This document shows positions 16,508 through 25,642 of a DNA stretch of 64,000 nt, piece by piece. Positions within the stretch are counted from its first letter, which is position 1. Every line of letters begins with the position of its first letter. The translations under genes and the position numbers were made by a program. The notes beneath the pieces are model-generated. The model worked only from the letters and a program-made list of their open reading frames with translations, ran no database searches and was not told the origin of the DNA. Source of the DNA: Acidobacteriota bacterium (GTDB lineage: Bacteria > Acidobacteriota > Terriglobia > Acidiferrales > UBA7541). The stretch is from assembly GCA_021324935.1 (NCBI GenBank), contig JAJPIE010000067.1, positions 1 to 64,000 on the forward strand. Direction: 5' to 3'.

Positions 16508-17017
16508 TTGGACCGGAAACGCCTCAGCGAACGCGAAGTCTTGTCGCACTACGAACGCCACGGCGGGCCGCTCACCACCTATGCCTGGTCCTTCGGCCTC
16601 GACTTCGCGCTCGCGCAGGACGCCGTGGAACAAGTCTTTCTGAAGCTCCTGAGCGGCGAGCATTCTTCCCTGGAGCTATCGGCCGGCTATCTCTACCGCG
16701 CCGTTCGCAACACCTGCCTGAATCGCCGGAGGGACACCGTACGCGAAGTCCCCCTGGAGTCGCGTGCGAACTGGCTCGTGCATCCCGGCGGGGATCGTGA
16801 GGCCGAGTTCGCTTTGCAAGGCGCGCTGGCTGTGCTGCCGGAGCAGCAGCGCGAGGTCGTGATTATGCGCCTTTGGGATGGCATGTCGTTGGAGGAGGTA
16901 GCCGCGGGAACCGCGACTTCGGTGAACACGGCTGCCCCGCGCTACCGATATGCGCTGCAAAAGCTCCGCGTGGCGTTCCGGGCCCGCGAATCTCGGGAAG
17001 GGAAGGCGAACGGATGA
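16508..17017 (+). CDS. ECF-type RNA polymerase sigma factor
   Basis: This is 169 residues from a TTG with AAAGGA six bases upstream; the frame is open further 5' but through repeat sequence. Region 2 is recognisable (DFALAQDAVEQVFLKLL, then AGYLYRAVRNTCLNRRRD). Region 4 follows (VLPEQQREVVIMRLWDGMSLEEVAAGTATSV) with an HTH for the -35 box. It redirects RNA polymerase to a small regulon. The next gene overlaps by ATGA and encodes a short single-span protein, a typical anti-sigma arrangement. Confidence 0.85.
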   Translation: MDRKRLSEREVLSHYERHGGPLTTYAWSFGLDFALAQDAVEQVFLKLLSGEHSSLELSAGYLYRAVRNTCLNRRRDTVREVPLESRANWLVHPGGDREAEFALQGALAVLPEQQREVVIMRLWDGMSLEEVAAGTATSVNTAAPRYRYALQKLRVAFRARESREGKANG

Positions 17018-17394
17018 TAGACGATGAAAAATTCGAAGCGTTTCTCCGCGAATTTCAACCGCGGCCGCCGGCCCCGCTGCCGATGGAGTCGCGCCCGGGG
17101 ACCTTCGCATTCCGCAGGCTCCTGGCTGCTGCCGTAGTCATTCTTGCCGCGAGCGCCTCCTGGTGGCTTGCCGCCCGTCGCCCGAACCGGACGCAGTCGC
17201 CGGATGTAAAGTCCCCAACGCGATCCTCGCCCGTGCCTCCTGCGATGGCGGAGCCGTCGTCGCTTCTCGAATGGACCCGGCTCGCGCAGCAGGATCCGCG
17301 GCAGCTCGACGCAGTGCTGGATGCCGCGTCGCGAAAGCTTCTTCCGGGATTCCAAGGAAACGCCAGCGCGCTTGCCCCGCTGGCAAAGGACTAG
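17014..17394 (+). CDS. single-span membrane protein, probable anti-sigma factor
   Basis: This is 126 residues, starting inside the sigma-factor stop. Residues 1-30 are acidic and Pro-rich, residues 35-52 form one hydrophobic span (LLAAAVVILAASASWWLAA), and the rest is a Pro-rich extracytoplasmic part ending in a short helix. No zinc anti-sigma HxxxCxxC motif is present, so the role is inferred from gene order and topology. Confidence 0.6.
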   Translation: MIDDEKFEAFLREFQPRPPAPLPMESRPGTFAFRRLLAAAVVILAASASWWLAARRPNRTQSPDVKSPTRSSPVPPAMAEPSSLLEWTRLAQQDPRQLDAVLDAASRKLLPGFQGNASALAPLAKD

Positions 17395-17398
17395 TCAC

Positions 17399-18394
17399 AT
17401 GCAGACATGGCACGCCAAGAACAAAATCTCGCGAACTCCGTCGATCCTTGCGGCCCTCCTGCTTTGCGCGCTCTCCGCTTCCGCCGCTCCAAAGCTTCCG
17501 CCCGAAACGCGTAACGCCGCCCTCCGCTACTGGATGGCCTTTGCGGAAATGCAGGACCCGCCCGCCGGCATGGAAACTTCGCAACTCCTCGAGAAGACCG
17601 CTGCGGGTCAGGTTCCGTGGGACGAAGCGAAACTCGGTCCCGTCCTCGACAAAAACGCGGACGCCATCCAGATCATGCAGCGCGCCACCAGGCTGCCCGA
17701 CTGCGACTGGGGCCTCGAATACCGCCGCGGCCCCGCCGCTTCCATCGCTTACGCGCCTCGTGCCCGGGTTCTCGCGCGCCTCAACACGCTCTACGGCATG
17801 CGTCTCGCCTCGAAAGGCGAGACCCAATCCGCGGTGGACGCCTGGCTGGCGGGTATCCGCTTTTCCCAGGATCTTGCCAAAGGCGGCACGCTTATCTTTG
17901 TTCTTATCGCCAAAACCGCGTTACTCTCGAACCTCAACGCGCTCACGCAAGCGGCTCAGCAGGGCATTCTCTCCTCAGCCGAGAAAGCGCAAGTTGCCTC
18001 TGTCGTTCGTGCGCTGCCCGAAACCGGCTTCGACTGGAGCCGCGCTCTTGCCTTGGAACAAGGCGCGATCGAAATCGCCGTCGAAAAAATCGGGAAATCC
18101 GCAAACCCCGCACAGGACTACCGGCAACTGACGGGGAAGTCTGCACCCTTCGATGGGACCAAACTCTCCGCCTCGGACGCCGCTGCCTTCGCCATACTCA
18201 TGTCCTCCGCGGAGGAAGCCTTGCGCCTCACACCGGACCAAAGTGCCGTGCGACTCCCGGTTTTACAAAAATCCATCAGTGCGTTAAATCCCTTCTACCA
18301 GGAACTCACTCCGTCCTTGACAAAAGTAAATGATACCCGCCAAGAGATTGCATCCGAGCGCCAAAAGCTCATGGGGCTCCTCTCGAACAAATAG
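17399..18394 (+). CDS. secreted helical protein, third gene of the sigma-factor unit
   Basis: This is 331 residues from the ATG at 17399, with AAAGGA eight bases before it and only four bases after the anti-sigma-like gene. A signal peptide is clear (basic start, ILAALLLCALSASAAP). The mature part is rich in Ala/Leu helices with TPR-like spacing (for example GMRLASKGETQSAVDAWLAGIRF). No enzyme motif is seen. Its tight linkage suggests it is under, or senses for, the upstream sigma factor. Confidence 0.65.
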   Translation: MQTWHAKNKISRTPSILAALLLCALSASAAPKLPPETRNAALRYWMAFAEMQDPPAGMETSQLLEKTAAGQVPWDEAKLGPVLDKNADAIQIMQRATRLPDCDWGLEYRRGPAASIAYAPRARVLARLNTLYGMRLASKGETQSAVDAWLAGIRFSQDLAKGGTLIFVLIAKTALLSNLNALTQAAQQGILSSAEKAQVASVVRALPETGFDWSRALALEQGAIEIAVEKIGKSANPAQDYRQLTGKSAPFDGTKLSASDAAAFAILMSSAEEALRLTPDQSAVRLPVLQKSISALNPFYQELTPSLTKVNDTRQEIASERQKLMGLLSNK

Positions 18395-18502
18395 TTGGCA
18401 ATTCGCAGCCAGCGTTTGTTCCAGTTTCGGGAGCGATTTGGTTGGGGCCGGAAATTTACAGACTTGCCTTTGGCTGCTGTAGAATGTCGCCGCGGAGGCG
18501 AC

Positions 18503-20326
18503 ATGACGAAAACACGGCGCGAATTTTTGACGGAAGCAACAATTGGGCTGGCGGGGGCGGCGGCGGGTGCGGCAGGAGCGCTGCCTCTCGAAGCGCAAGA
18601 CCCCGCCCAACAGCAGTCGCCTTCACAATTACCCCCCGGCGCACCGCCCGCTTTCGGCACCGGCCAGGGCATGGGTCCACAGGTGTCTTCGGAAACGTTT
18701 GTCGAAGCCGAAAAACTCATGCAGGTCGCGCTGACCAAGCCGCAGCTCGAACAGGCCGCCTCCAGTTGGCGCGGCAACATCTCTTTTATGTACGAGCGCC
18801 GCACCGGGCCCCGCAAAGTCGAGCTCCCCGCCTCCGTTGTTCCGTACTCCAGTTGGAATCCCGCGCTGCCCGGCATGCATGTTGGACCAACCCAAGACCG
18901 CTTCCTCCGCAGCGACTCCGCTCCCGCGCTTCCCAAAAGTGACGAAGCTATCGCCTTCTCGCCCGTCACCCATCTTTCTCACTGGGTCGAAACCAAGCAA
19001 ATCACCTCCACGCGCCTCACGCAGATTTATCTTGACCGTCTCGAGAAATACAATCCCAAACTCCGCTGCGTTATCACGCTGACGAAAGACCTTGCTCTCC
19101 AGCAAGCCAAGCAGGCCGACGCTGAAACCGCCGCCGGCAAGTACCGCGGACCGCTCCACGGCATTCCCTGGGGCGGCAAGGATCTCCTCGACACCGCCGG
19201 CATTCCCACCACCTACGGCGCCGAACCGTTTCGCGACCGCGTCCCCAAAGAGGACGCAGCCGTCGTGAAACGCCTCCACGCTGCCGGCGCGGTCCTCGTC
19301 GCCAAACTCAGCCTCGGCGCCCTCGCGCTCAATGACATCTGGTTCGGCGGGCAAACCGTGAATCCCTGGCTGCTCGAAGAAGGCGCTTCGGGCTCCAGCG
19401 CCGGCCCCGGTGCCGCCACCGCCGCTGGCCTCGTCGGCTTTTCCATTGGCAGCGAAACCGGCGGCAGCATCGTCTCGCCCAGCATGCGCTGTGGCGTCAC
19501 CGGCCTGCGTCCCACCTATGGCCGTGTCCCTCGCACCGGCGCAATGACGCTCTGCTGGTCCCTCGACAAGCTCGGTCCCATGACCCGCAGCGTCGAAGAC
19601 GCCCTCCTCGTCCTTCATGCCATCTCCGGCCCCGATTCCGGCGACCTGCAAAGCGTTCCCAGCAAACTCGACTTCGACGCCAACGCCAGCGTAAAAGGTT
19701 TGCGCGTCGGCTATTTCCCCAAGTGGATGAATGAACCTCCCGCAACCAACGTCGATCGCGCCGCGCTCGAAACCATCAAGAAGCTCGGCATGGTTCCCGT
19801 CGAAGTCTCCATCCCCGACTGGCCCTACGACTGCCTCAACGTCATTCTCTTTGCCGAAAGCGCCGCTTCCTTCGAGGAACTAACCCTCACAGGCAAAGCC
19901 GATGAGCTCAAAGTCCAGACCTACGACGCCTGGCCGAATCTTTTCCGCCAGTCGCGATTCCTTTCCGCCGTCGATTTTGTGCAAACGGATCGCTTGCGCC
20001 GCCGCGTTGCCGAAGAAATGCACCGCGTTATGTCTGAAGTGGATTTGCTGCTGGTCCCGTCGTTGCGCGACGAAATGCTTGTCATCACCAACAACACCGG
20101 CCATCCCTCGCTCACCATGCGGGCAGGCTTTGTGGAAGTTTCCGAAGCGCGCTCCGATTGGGCCCCCGATCCCAGCCGCCCCTTGCCTAAATTCAATCCC
20201 CCGCGCCGCGTTCCCCACGGTATCACGCTCATCGGCCGTCTCTTCGAAGAGGGCACTCTAGGCGCCGCCGGCATCGCTCTCGAGCGCGCCTTCAACGTCG
20301 CTGCCGAAACTCCCCCAGGCTTTTAG
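18503..20326 (+). CDS. Tat-exported amidase-signature hydrolase
   Basis: This is 607 residues from the ATG at 18503 with GGAGG five bases upstream. The N-terminus TRREFLTEATIGLAG is a twin-arginine signal, so the enzyme is exported folded. The amidase signature triad is visible: Lys226 (WGGKDLLDTAG), cis-Ser298/299 (GASGSSAGP) and Ser322 (SETGGSIVSPS). The first 140 residues after the signal are an extra N-terminal region not found in cytoplasmic amidases. It is not GatA, since it is exported and stands alone. The substrate (amide or peptide) cannot be told. Confidence 0.85.
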   Translation: MTKTRREFLTEATIGLAGAAAGAAGALPLEAQDPAQQQSPSQLPPGAPPAFGTGQGMGPQVSSETFVEAEKLMQVALTKPQLEQAASSWRGNISFMYERRTGPRKVELPASVVPYSSWNPALPGMHVGPTQDRFLRSDSAPALPKSDEAIAFSPVTHLSHWVETKQITSTRLTQIYLDRLEKYNPKLRCVITLTKDLALQQAKQADAETAAGKYRGPLHGIPWGGKDLLDTAGIPTTYGAEPFRDRVPKEDAAVVKRLHAAGAVLVAKLSLGALALNDIWFGGQTVNPWLLEEGASGSSAGPGAATAAGLVGFSIGSETGGSIVSPSMRCGVTGLRPTYGRVPRTGAMTLCWSLDKLGPMTRSVEDALLVLHAISGPDSGDLQSVPSKLDFDANASVKGLRVGYFPKWMNEPPATNVDRAALETIKKLGMVPVEVSIPDWPYDCLNVILFAESAASFEELTLTGKADELKVQTYDAWPNLFRQSRFLSAVDFVQTDRLRRRVAEEMHRVMSEVDLLLVPSLRDEMLVITNNTGHPSLTMRAGFVEVSEARSDWAPDPSRPLPKFNPPRRVPHGITLIGRLFEEGTLGAAGIALERAFNVAAETPPGF

Positions 20327-20406
20327 TTCAGCGGTTTTGGCCTCGAGTGGCACAGGCACTCCTGCCTGTGCCGCGCCTGAGATGGCAGGGTTTTTGAATT
20401 CGGGGT
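20327..20406. repeat. GCACAGGC palindrome between convergent genes
   Basis: A near-perfect palindrome at 20349-20372 (GGCACAGGCA-N4-TGCCTGTGCC) lies in the short gap between the amidase and the convergent metalloprotease-like gene, where it could end both transcripts. It is a member of the dispersed family seen about ten times in the window. Confidence 0.6.
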
Positions 20407-22200
20407 TTAATCCGCGGCTACCTTCGGCGCCGGCGGCAGATCGTCCCGAATCTCAAACTCGACGACGTCTCCTGTATACGATTTATCTACGACTTGTTTG
20501 TAATATACGATTGTCCGGTGATCTTCCAGGTGATGGCAAAAATTAATGTGGTCGTGCCCATACCACAGTGTATCCGCGAATCCCCACAGATACGGGCCTT
20601 GCGAATGGAAAGTCAGCATTTCATCGCCATGCAACACGCTGAGAGACCATTTCGATTTATCGCCGCAGGCAGCCCCCTTTAAGATCCCTTCGGCCCGTTT
20701 TGTCTCTTTTGGATTCCAATCCAGGAGGAGTTCTCCTGACGGACGCTCCGATTCGGGCACTTTGTTCCACAGCTCTACGGCCTCATTGTGGTCTGCTCCA
20801 AACCATCGGTCGGCCACAAACTTTGCATACTCCGCTGCCTCTTTTCCTCGGCCCAACCGCAGGAGAATCTGGCCGCTCATGGTGTGATATCCCGCTCGCG
20901 ACGGTTCGAGGGTTTCCGCACGCATTGAGTACTTCAATGCCGTGTTCAGATCGTTTTGGCGCACCGCCAGCCGCGCCAGTTGGATGAAAGCTGGCGCAAA
21001 CTGCAGATTCAAGTTCAGGGTATCGGTCAAGCCTTGACGGAACACGGACTGATCGGCGCGTTCTTCGGACACTGCCTGAGGAGACAGCATTGTCTTCGCA
21101 AACTGGGAAAGATACAGCGACTTGTCGTCGCTGACTGCTTCAAGGAACTCATTGGCAGCGTCATGGTCTTTCCCGTCGTAAAAATCCAGGAACCCTTGCT
21201 CCTCATGGGCTAGCCCCAATTTCGCATCCTCCTTCAGCGCCTCGCTGACATACGCCCTCGCATTATCGAGATCGTGGTTCCACAGGTAATAGGCGCCCAG
21301 TTCGCTAAATGTCTCTCCCCTCGTTAGTGTTCGTGTCTGATAATCCTTTTCACTTATTCCCGGCGCGATATTCACCACTGCGGCCTGTAACGTGAACTTA
21401 TGGACGTAATCGTCAAGCTGGCGGTCCATTTCTTTAAAGCTGCCAAAAACCTCCTGGAATGCCTGCTTTTGCTCAATCCCGCTCTGCAGCCGTTGATAGA
21501 AGTCATCAAGTTTTTTCCCTCCTTCCATGTTTGGACCGAAAATGCAGTAGTGCACTAACGCCCAGGATTCGGCATAAAACATACCCACTTTGTCTTCGTC
21601 ACGATAGTAGGGCGACCTCTGATTCACCGTAATCAAGGTTTCCAGTGGTATCCACGAATGCTGCCGCAGCAGTCGGAAGTGGTCCGTCGGTGCGCCGATG
21701 AGCGTCTTGTGTTCCTCAAACCGCGTGTATCCATAAAATTCCGCTGTTCCTTCGTTCAGCCAAATAGGCAGCCATCGCGCATTCAACGCCAAGATGGAGT
21801 GCGTATACTCATGGTAGACGACGTGTTCCGTCCCCAAATTCCAAGTATCCATGCGGACCAGGGCGAACTGTTTCTCCCACCCATGGCTGAACAAACCAAG
21901 GGGTTTCGCTCCTTTCGTTTTCCAGTAATAGGGGGCCAGGGTTTTTGCAGTTTCTTCATCGCGCACTGCGAAAATTGTCAAAGGGGAACCGGAATCTAGC
22001 CGGAAGTTGGGAAATCGTGCCGCGAAGACCGCGCGAAGTCTCTCAAACTCACGCGCGGCAAGGCGTCCCTCGCCCGCGCCGGCGTCCGTCAGCACCCGGA
22101 AGTGTGGGCTCTTCACTTCAATCCACGGCTTTTCGCCGGCGGATGCGCTTGCGGCCATCGCGAACGCGTATCCCAACAACAACACGAGTTTGCATCTCAT
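20407..22200 (-). CDS. secreted HEYTH metalloprotease-like protein with TPR region
   Basis: This is 597 residues from the ATG at 22200, which starts a signal peptide (KLVLLLGYAFAMAASASA); an upstream in-frame start would bury it. A gluzincin site HEYTH (130-134) with a downstream NEGTAEF Glu (about 150) fits a zinc peptidase of the DUF1570 kind. Residues 270-480 contain TPR-like repeats (DNARAYVSEALKEDAKLGLAH, LNTALKYSMRAETLEPSRAG). The C-terminal 90 residues form a beta-rich domain. Probably periplasmic or surface exposed. Peptidase activity is inferred from the motif. Confidence 0.75.
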   Translation of the reverse strand: MRCKLVLLLGYAFAMAASASAGEKPWIEVKSPHFRVLTDAGAGEGRLAAREFERLRAVFAARFPNFRLDSGSPLTIFAVRDEETAKTLAPYYWKTKGAKPLGLFSHGWEKQFALVRMDTWNLGTEHVVYHEYTHSILALNARWLPIWLNEGTAEFYGYTRFEEHKTLIGAPTDHFRLLRQHSWIPLETLITVNQRSPYYRDEDKVGMFYAESWALVHYCIFGPNMEGGKKLDDFYQRLQSGIEQKQAFQEVFGSFKEMDRQLDDYVHKFTLQAAVVNIAPGISEKDYQTRTLTRGETFSELGAYYLWNHDLDNARAYVSEALKEDAKLGLAHEEQGFLDFYDGKDHDAANEFLEAVSDDKSLYLSQFAKTMLSPQAVSEERADQSVFRQGLTDTLNLNLQFAPAFIQLARLAVRQNDLNTALKYSMRAETLEPSRAGYHTMSGQILLRLGRGKEAAEYAKFVADRWFGADHNEAVELWNKVPESERPSGELLLDWNPKETKRAEGILKGAACGDKSKWSLSVLHGDEMLTFHSQGPYLWGFADTLWYGHDHINFCHHLEDHRTIVYYKQVVDKSYTGDVVEFEIRDDLPPAPKVAAD

Positions 22201-22323
22201 GGGCTGACAGGCTCCCGGAAACTGGATTCGGTTGAAACGGAAAAGACGGTATACCACCGCCGGGAATTGTAAGGCGAAAATCCTTTATACGCCAGATACT
22301 TGAGGGGAAGGGAACCGGAAACG

Positions 22324-23682
22324 CTAACGGCGGTGCAGCACCATCGGCAACCCGCATTTCGGCCGCAGTGTCACCGAAAACAGCGGCGTCACTTTCGCGT
22401 TCGGCGCCAGCGTGAAGCGATACCTCTGCGCGATCGTCGCCAGCAACAGCGCCGCTTCCAGCATCGCGAAGCCCGCGCCAATGCACACGCGCGGCCCGCC
22501 GCCAAACGGAAAGTACGCAAACCTCGGAATCTTGCCTTTGCGCACTGGATCCTCGCGCCACCTCTCCGGATCGAAGCGCAGCGGATCCGGAAAGAACCGC
22601 GAATCGCGGTGCGTCAGCCATTGGGTGATGAAAATATTCGTCCCCGCGGGGATTCGATAGCCGTCCAGTTCGAACTCTTCCAGCGCCAGCCTGCCGAAGC
22701 CCCACGCCGGCGGAAACAATCGCATCGATTCCTTCACCACCATTTCGGTGTAGGGAAGCCGCGGCAGATCGCCTAGCGTCGGAGCGTGGCCCGCGAGCAC
22801 GCGATCAATCTCCCTGCCCAGCGCTTGTTCCGCCTGCGGATGCTGCGCCAGCAAATACCACGTCCACGTGAGCGCATTCGCCGTTGTCTCATGCCCGGCG
22901 AGGAACAGCGTCATCACCTCATCCTTCAGTTGCTCGTCGCTCATCTGCCGGCCGGCTTCATCCTGCGCATCCAGCAGCCGCTGCAATAGGTCTTCCCCGG
23001 TGGTCTTGTTCTTCCGCCGGTCCCGGATCATCGAGAGCACCACTCCATCCAGTTTCTTCTTCGACCGCAGCACTCGCGGCGTCTTGGGAATGGGGAAGTT
23101 GGCCGGCAACAGAAACGAGAGCGCCGCCATGGCCTGAAATCTTTCCATCACCGCGGCGATCTCCTCGCCGACTTCGTGCGCCAGATGAGCGGCATTCGTG
23201 CCGAACAGCGACTTGCTGACGATGTCCAGCGTCAATTCCGCCATCTCCTGATGCAGATCTCGCGCTTCGCCATCCTCCCACCGCGCCAGATGCCTGGCGG
23301 TCGAATCCGCCATGATCTCCCCGTACGCCAGAATGTTTTCGTGGCGAAAAGCCGGCTGGATCAACTGCCGCTGCTCCTGCCAGGAAGCGCCTTCGTTGGT
23401 CAGCAGTCCATTGCCCAGAATGAATTTCAGCGCGCCGTAGTCGCGCGATTTGTGAAAATTCGCGGATTGGCGCACCAGCACCTGTTCGATTTGATCCGGA
23501 TGCGTGATCTGGCAGATCGGCACATGCAGAAAGCGGTAGTAGCAGATATCCCCAAATTCGCGCGCGCAACGTTCCATGTGCCCGGGCCAATCTCGCGCGA
23601 ACTCCCGCGCGCTCCCCAGCAGGAAATCTCCCTTGGGTCCCGGCGGGAGAGAAAGCTTTGGCGTCATCACCGCGTGTGCCAT
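22324..23682 (-). CDS. cytochrome P450
   Basis: This is 452 residues, normal for a soluble bacterial P450. The I-helix AGHETTANALTW, the ExxR (KESMRLFPPAW), the PERW segment and the heme loop FGGGPRVCIGAGFA with Cys400 are all intact. The N-terminus has PPGPKGDFLLG, the proline hinge, but no membrane anchor. It monooxygenates an unknown hydrophobic substrate. No ferredoxin or reductase gene adjoins it. It lies between a MATE transporter and a secreted protease-like gene on the same strand. Confidence 0.92.
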   Translation of the reverse strand: MAHAVMTPKLSLPPGPKGDFLLGSAREFARDWPGHMERCAREFGDICYYRFLHVPICQITHPDQIEQVLVRQSANFHKSRDYGALKFILGNGLLTNEGASWQEQRQLIQPAFRHENILAYGEIMADSTARHLARWEDGEARDLHQEMAELTLDIVSKSLFGTNAAHLAHEVGEEIAAVMERFQAMAALSFLLPANFPIPKTPRVLRSKKKLDGVVLSMIRDRRKNKTTGEDLLQRLLDAQDEAGRQMSDEQLKDEVMTLFLAGHETTANALTWTWYLLAQHPQAEQALGREIDRVLAGHAPTLGDLPRLPYTEMVVKESMRLFPPAWGFGRLALEEFELDGYRIPAGTNIFITQWLTHRDSRFFPDPLRFDPERWREDPVRKGKIPRFAYFPFGGGPRVCIGAGFAMLEAALLLATIAQRYRFTLAPNAKVTPLFSVTLRPKCGLPMVLHRR

Positions 23683-23797
23683 GCCGCGAGTTTACCTCCT
23701 GGCTCCGTGCCCGTGAACCATTCTTGTAGTCGCCGGTGGTAACGCCTGCTTCCTGCAGGCAAGCGCGCCCCACCCTTAGACTGTCTTCCATCTCCTG

Positions 23798-25234
23798 CTA
23801 AATTTGCTGTCCCTTCCACTTCCCTCGCCGGAACAGCAGCACGCCCGCCAACGCGATCGCGCACTCTGCCACCACGATGGACACATAAGCCCCATTCGCC
23901 TTCCATCCCATGCGCAATGCCAAAACGTACGCCAGCGGAATCTCCAGCAGCCAGAACCCGAAGAAATTCACCACCGTCGGCGTCACCGTGTCGCCAGCTC
24001 CGTTGAACGCCTGCAGCATCACCATTCCGTACGCGTACCCTATATTCCCATAGCTCAATATGCGCAGGCACGACGCGGCCAGGGGCACCACCTCTGGATC
24101 CTGCGTGAACAGCCGCACCACCGGGGTCGCAAAAATCAAAAAGAAAACGCCCACGGCCCCCAGGAACACCATGTTGTAAAAGCCCGTTCGCCATACGGAT
24201 ATCTGCGCGCGTTCCGGCTTTCGCGCTCCAAGATTCTGCCCCACCAGCGTTGCCGCCGCGTTGCTCAACCCCCACGACGGCATAATCACGAAAATCACAA
24301 TGCGGATGGCGATCGTGTATCCGGCCAGCGCCGCCGAGCCGAACACGCTGATGATGCGTACCAACCCGATCCAGCTCGTGTGCGCAATGGCAAACTGCAG
24401 AATCCCCGTTAGCGACACGCGCACCAGCCGCAACAGCACTTCCCATTGCACGCGAATCTGCGAACGCAGAATGCGAATCCGCTCGGTGCCGCGCAGCAGG
24501 CGATAAAACTGATAAAGCACCCCGATGCCGCGCCCGGTGAACGTCGCCAGCGCCGCGCCGGTCACACCCAGCTTCGGAAACGGCCCCAGCCCGAAAATGA
24601 AGCACGGGTCCAGGATCAGATTGATGATGTTCGAAACCCACAGCAAACGCATCGCAATCGCCGCGTCGCCCGCGCCGCGGAAAATGGCGTTGTTCAGAAA
24701 CAGCAGCAGCACCACGCCGCTGCCGCCTAGCGCTATGCGCGCGTACCCGCCCCCCGTCGCCACAATGGCCGGTGAAGCTCCCATCAGCCGCAGCAAATCC
24801 GGTGCATAGATCAGGCACGGAACGCCCACCGCCAGCGACACGCCAACACCCAGAAAAATCGCCTGCGCCCCAGCAACGGCCGCACCAGCGGGATCTTTCT
24901 CTCCGATGCGCCGCGCCACCATCGCCGTCGTCGAAAGGCTCAAACCCAGCCCTACCGCGAACACCAGGCTCAGCAGTGATTCTGTCAGGCCCACCGTCGC
25001 CACGGCCTCCGCGCCCAGTCGCCCCACCCAGAACACATCCACCACCGCAAACAGCGACTCCAGCACCATTTCCATCACCATCGGAATCGCCAGCAACAAA
25101 ATGGCGCGGTTCAGGCTGCCGGTTGTGAAATCCTGATGCGATCCACGAAGCGCTTCCCGGATCGAACTCCAAATCGGCGGCGGCTTCGGAGGCAATGCCG
25201 CAGTTAAACTGGTTTGTGATTCCTGCAAGGACAT
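23798..25234 (-). CDS. MATE-family multidrug efflux transporter
   Basis: This is 478 residues from the ATG at 25234 (an earlier start would add 13 residues). Twelve hydrophobic segments are evident, in two six-helix halves, beginning LNRAILLLAIPMVMEMVLES. Characteristic MATE elements include VDVFWVGRLGAEAVATVG and the second-half QNLGARKPERA. It exchanges cations for drugs or metabolites across the inner membrane. It is followed by the P450 gene, but a shared pathway is only a guess. Confidence 0.9.
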   Translation of the reverse strand: MSLQESQTSLTAALPPKPPPIWSSIREALRGSHQDFTTGSLNRAILLLAIPMVMEMVLESLFAVVDVFWVGRLGAEAVATVGLTESLLSLVFAVGLGLSLSTTAMVARRIGEKDPAGAAVAGAQAIFLGVGVSLAVGVPCLIYAPDLLRLMGASPAIVATGGGYARIALGGSGVVLLLFLNNAIFRGAGDAAIAMRLLWVSNIINLILDPCFIFGLGPFPKLGVTGAALATFTGRGIGVLYQFYRLLRGTERIRILRSQIRVQWEVLLRLVRVSLTGILQFAIAHTSWIGLVRIISVFGSAALAGYTIAIRIVIFVIMPSWGLSNAAATLVGQNLGARKPERAQISVWRTGFYNMVFLGAVGVFFLIFATPVVRLFTQDPEVVPLAASCLRILSYGNIGYAYGMVMLQAFNGAGDTVTPTVVNFFGFWLLEIPLAYVLALRMGWKANGAYVSIVVAECAIALAGVLLFRRGKWKGQQI

Positions 25235-25642
25235 AAATACCTGGGCGGTCTGCGCGGGCGTTGCAAAAGGCAAAACGCGGCCGCGGAAAAGTCAGTAGGG
25301 AATTGGGATAAGGCGCATCCCTCGCGTGGCTGGCTTGCTCTGGATAGCTTGCTGAAAAGTCCCGCTTCTTTAGGAGGCTGGGGCTTTAGCCCCTGAAGTT
25401 ACCCGAAGATGCCCTTTCAGCGCTCTGTTAGAGGAGAGCGGCCATTCGTGCGATGAACATCGTTCCATCCTTGCGGCGCTCTTCGCACGCGCCTTGCGGT
25501 AGAGGTTCAGTTCGAGCAGTATACACACTCAGTATGCGCTTGTGTAGGGGCGGCTTTATGCCGTCTTTATCACGCGCGCGTCCGCGCCTGTGTAATGACC
25601 GGTCTTTAGACCGGCGCTTTTTCTTTGAACGGTGACCATCTT
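25235..25642. repeat. intergenic region rich in repeats (divergent genes)
   Basis: No gene is seen in about 400 bases. It contains GGGGCTTTAGCCCC (25381-25394), a TGTAGGGGCGGC element (25543-25565) and a CCGGTC-TTTA-GACCGG hairpin with a following T-run (25599-25626) close before the next gene. The latter is terminator-shaped but lies upstream of a start codon, so it may be a dispersed repeat or an attenuator. Confidence 0.5.

Noticed and set aside
18629..19651. 340-codon minus-strand frame opposite the amidase
   Set aside because: It mirrors the amidase codons and shows no family; the amidase catalytic residues are all present on the other strand.
23667..25172. 501-codon minus-strand frame overlapping the MATE gene in another frame
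   Set aside because: Its composition is Gly/Arg-rich without domains, while the overlapping frame is a complete transporter.
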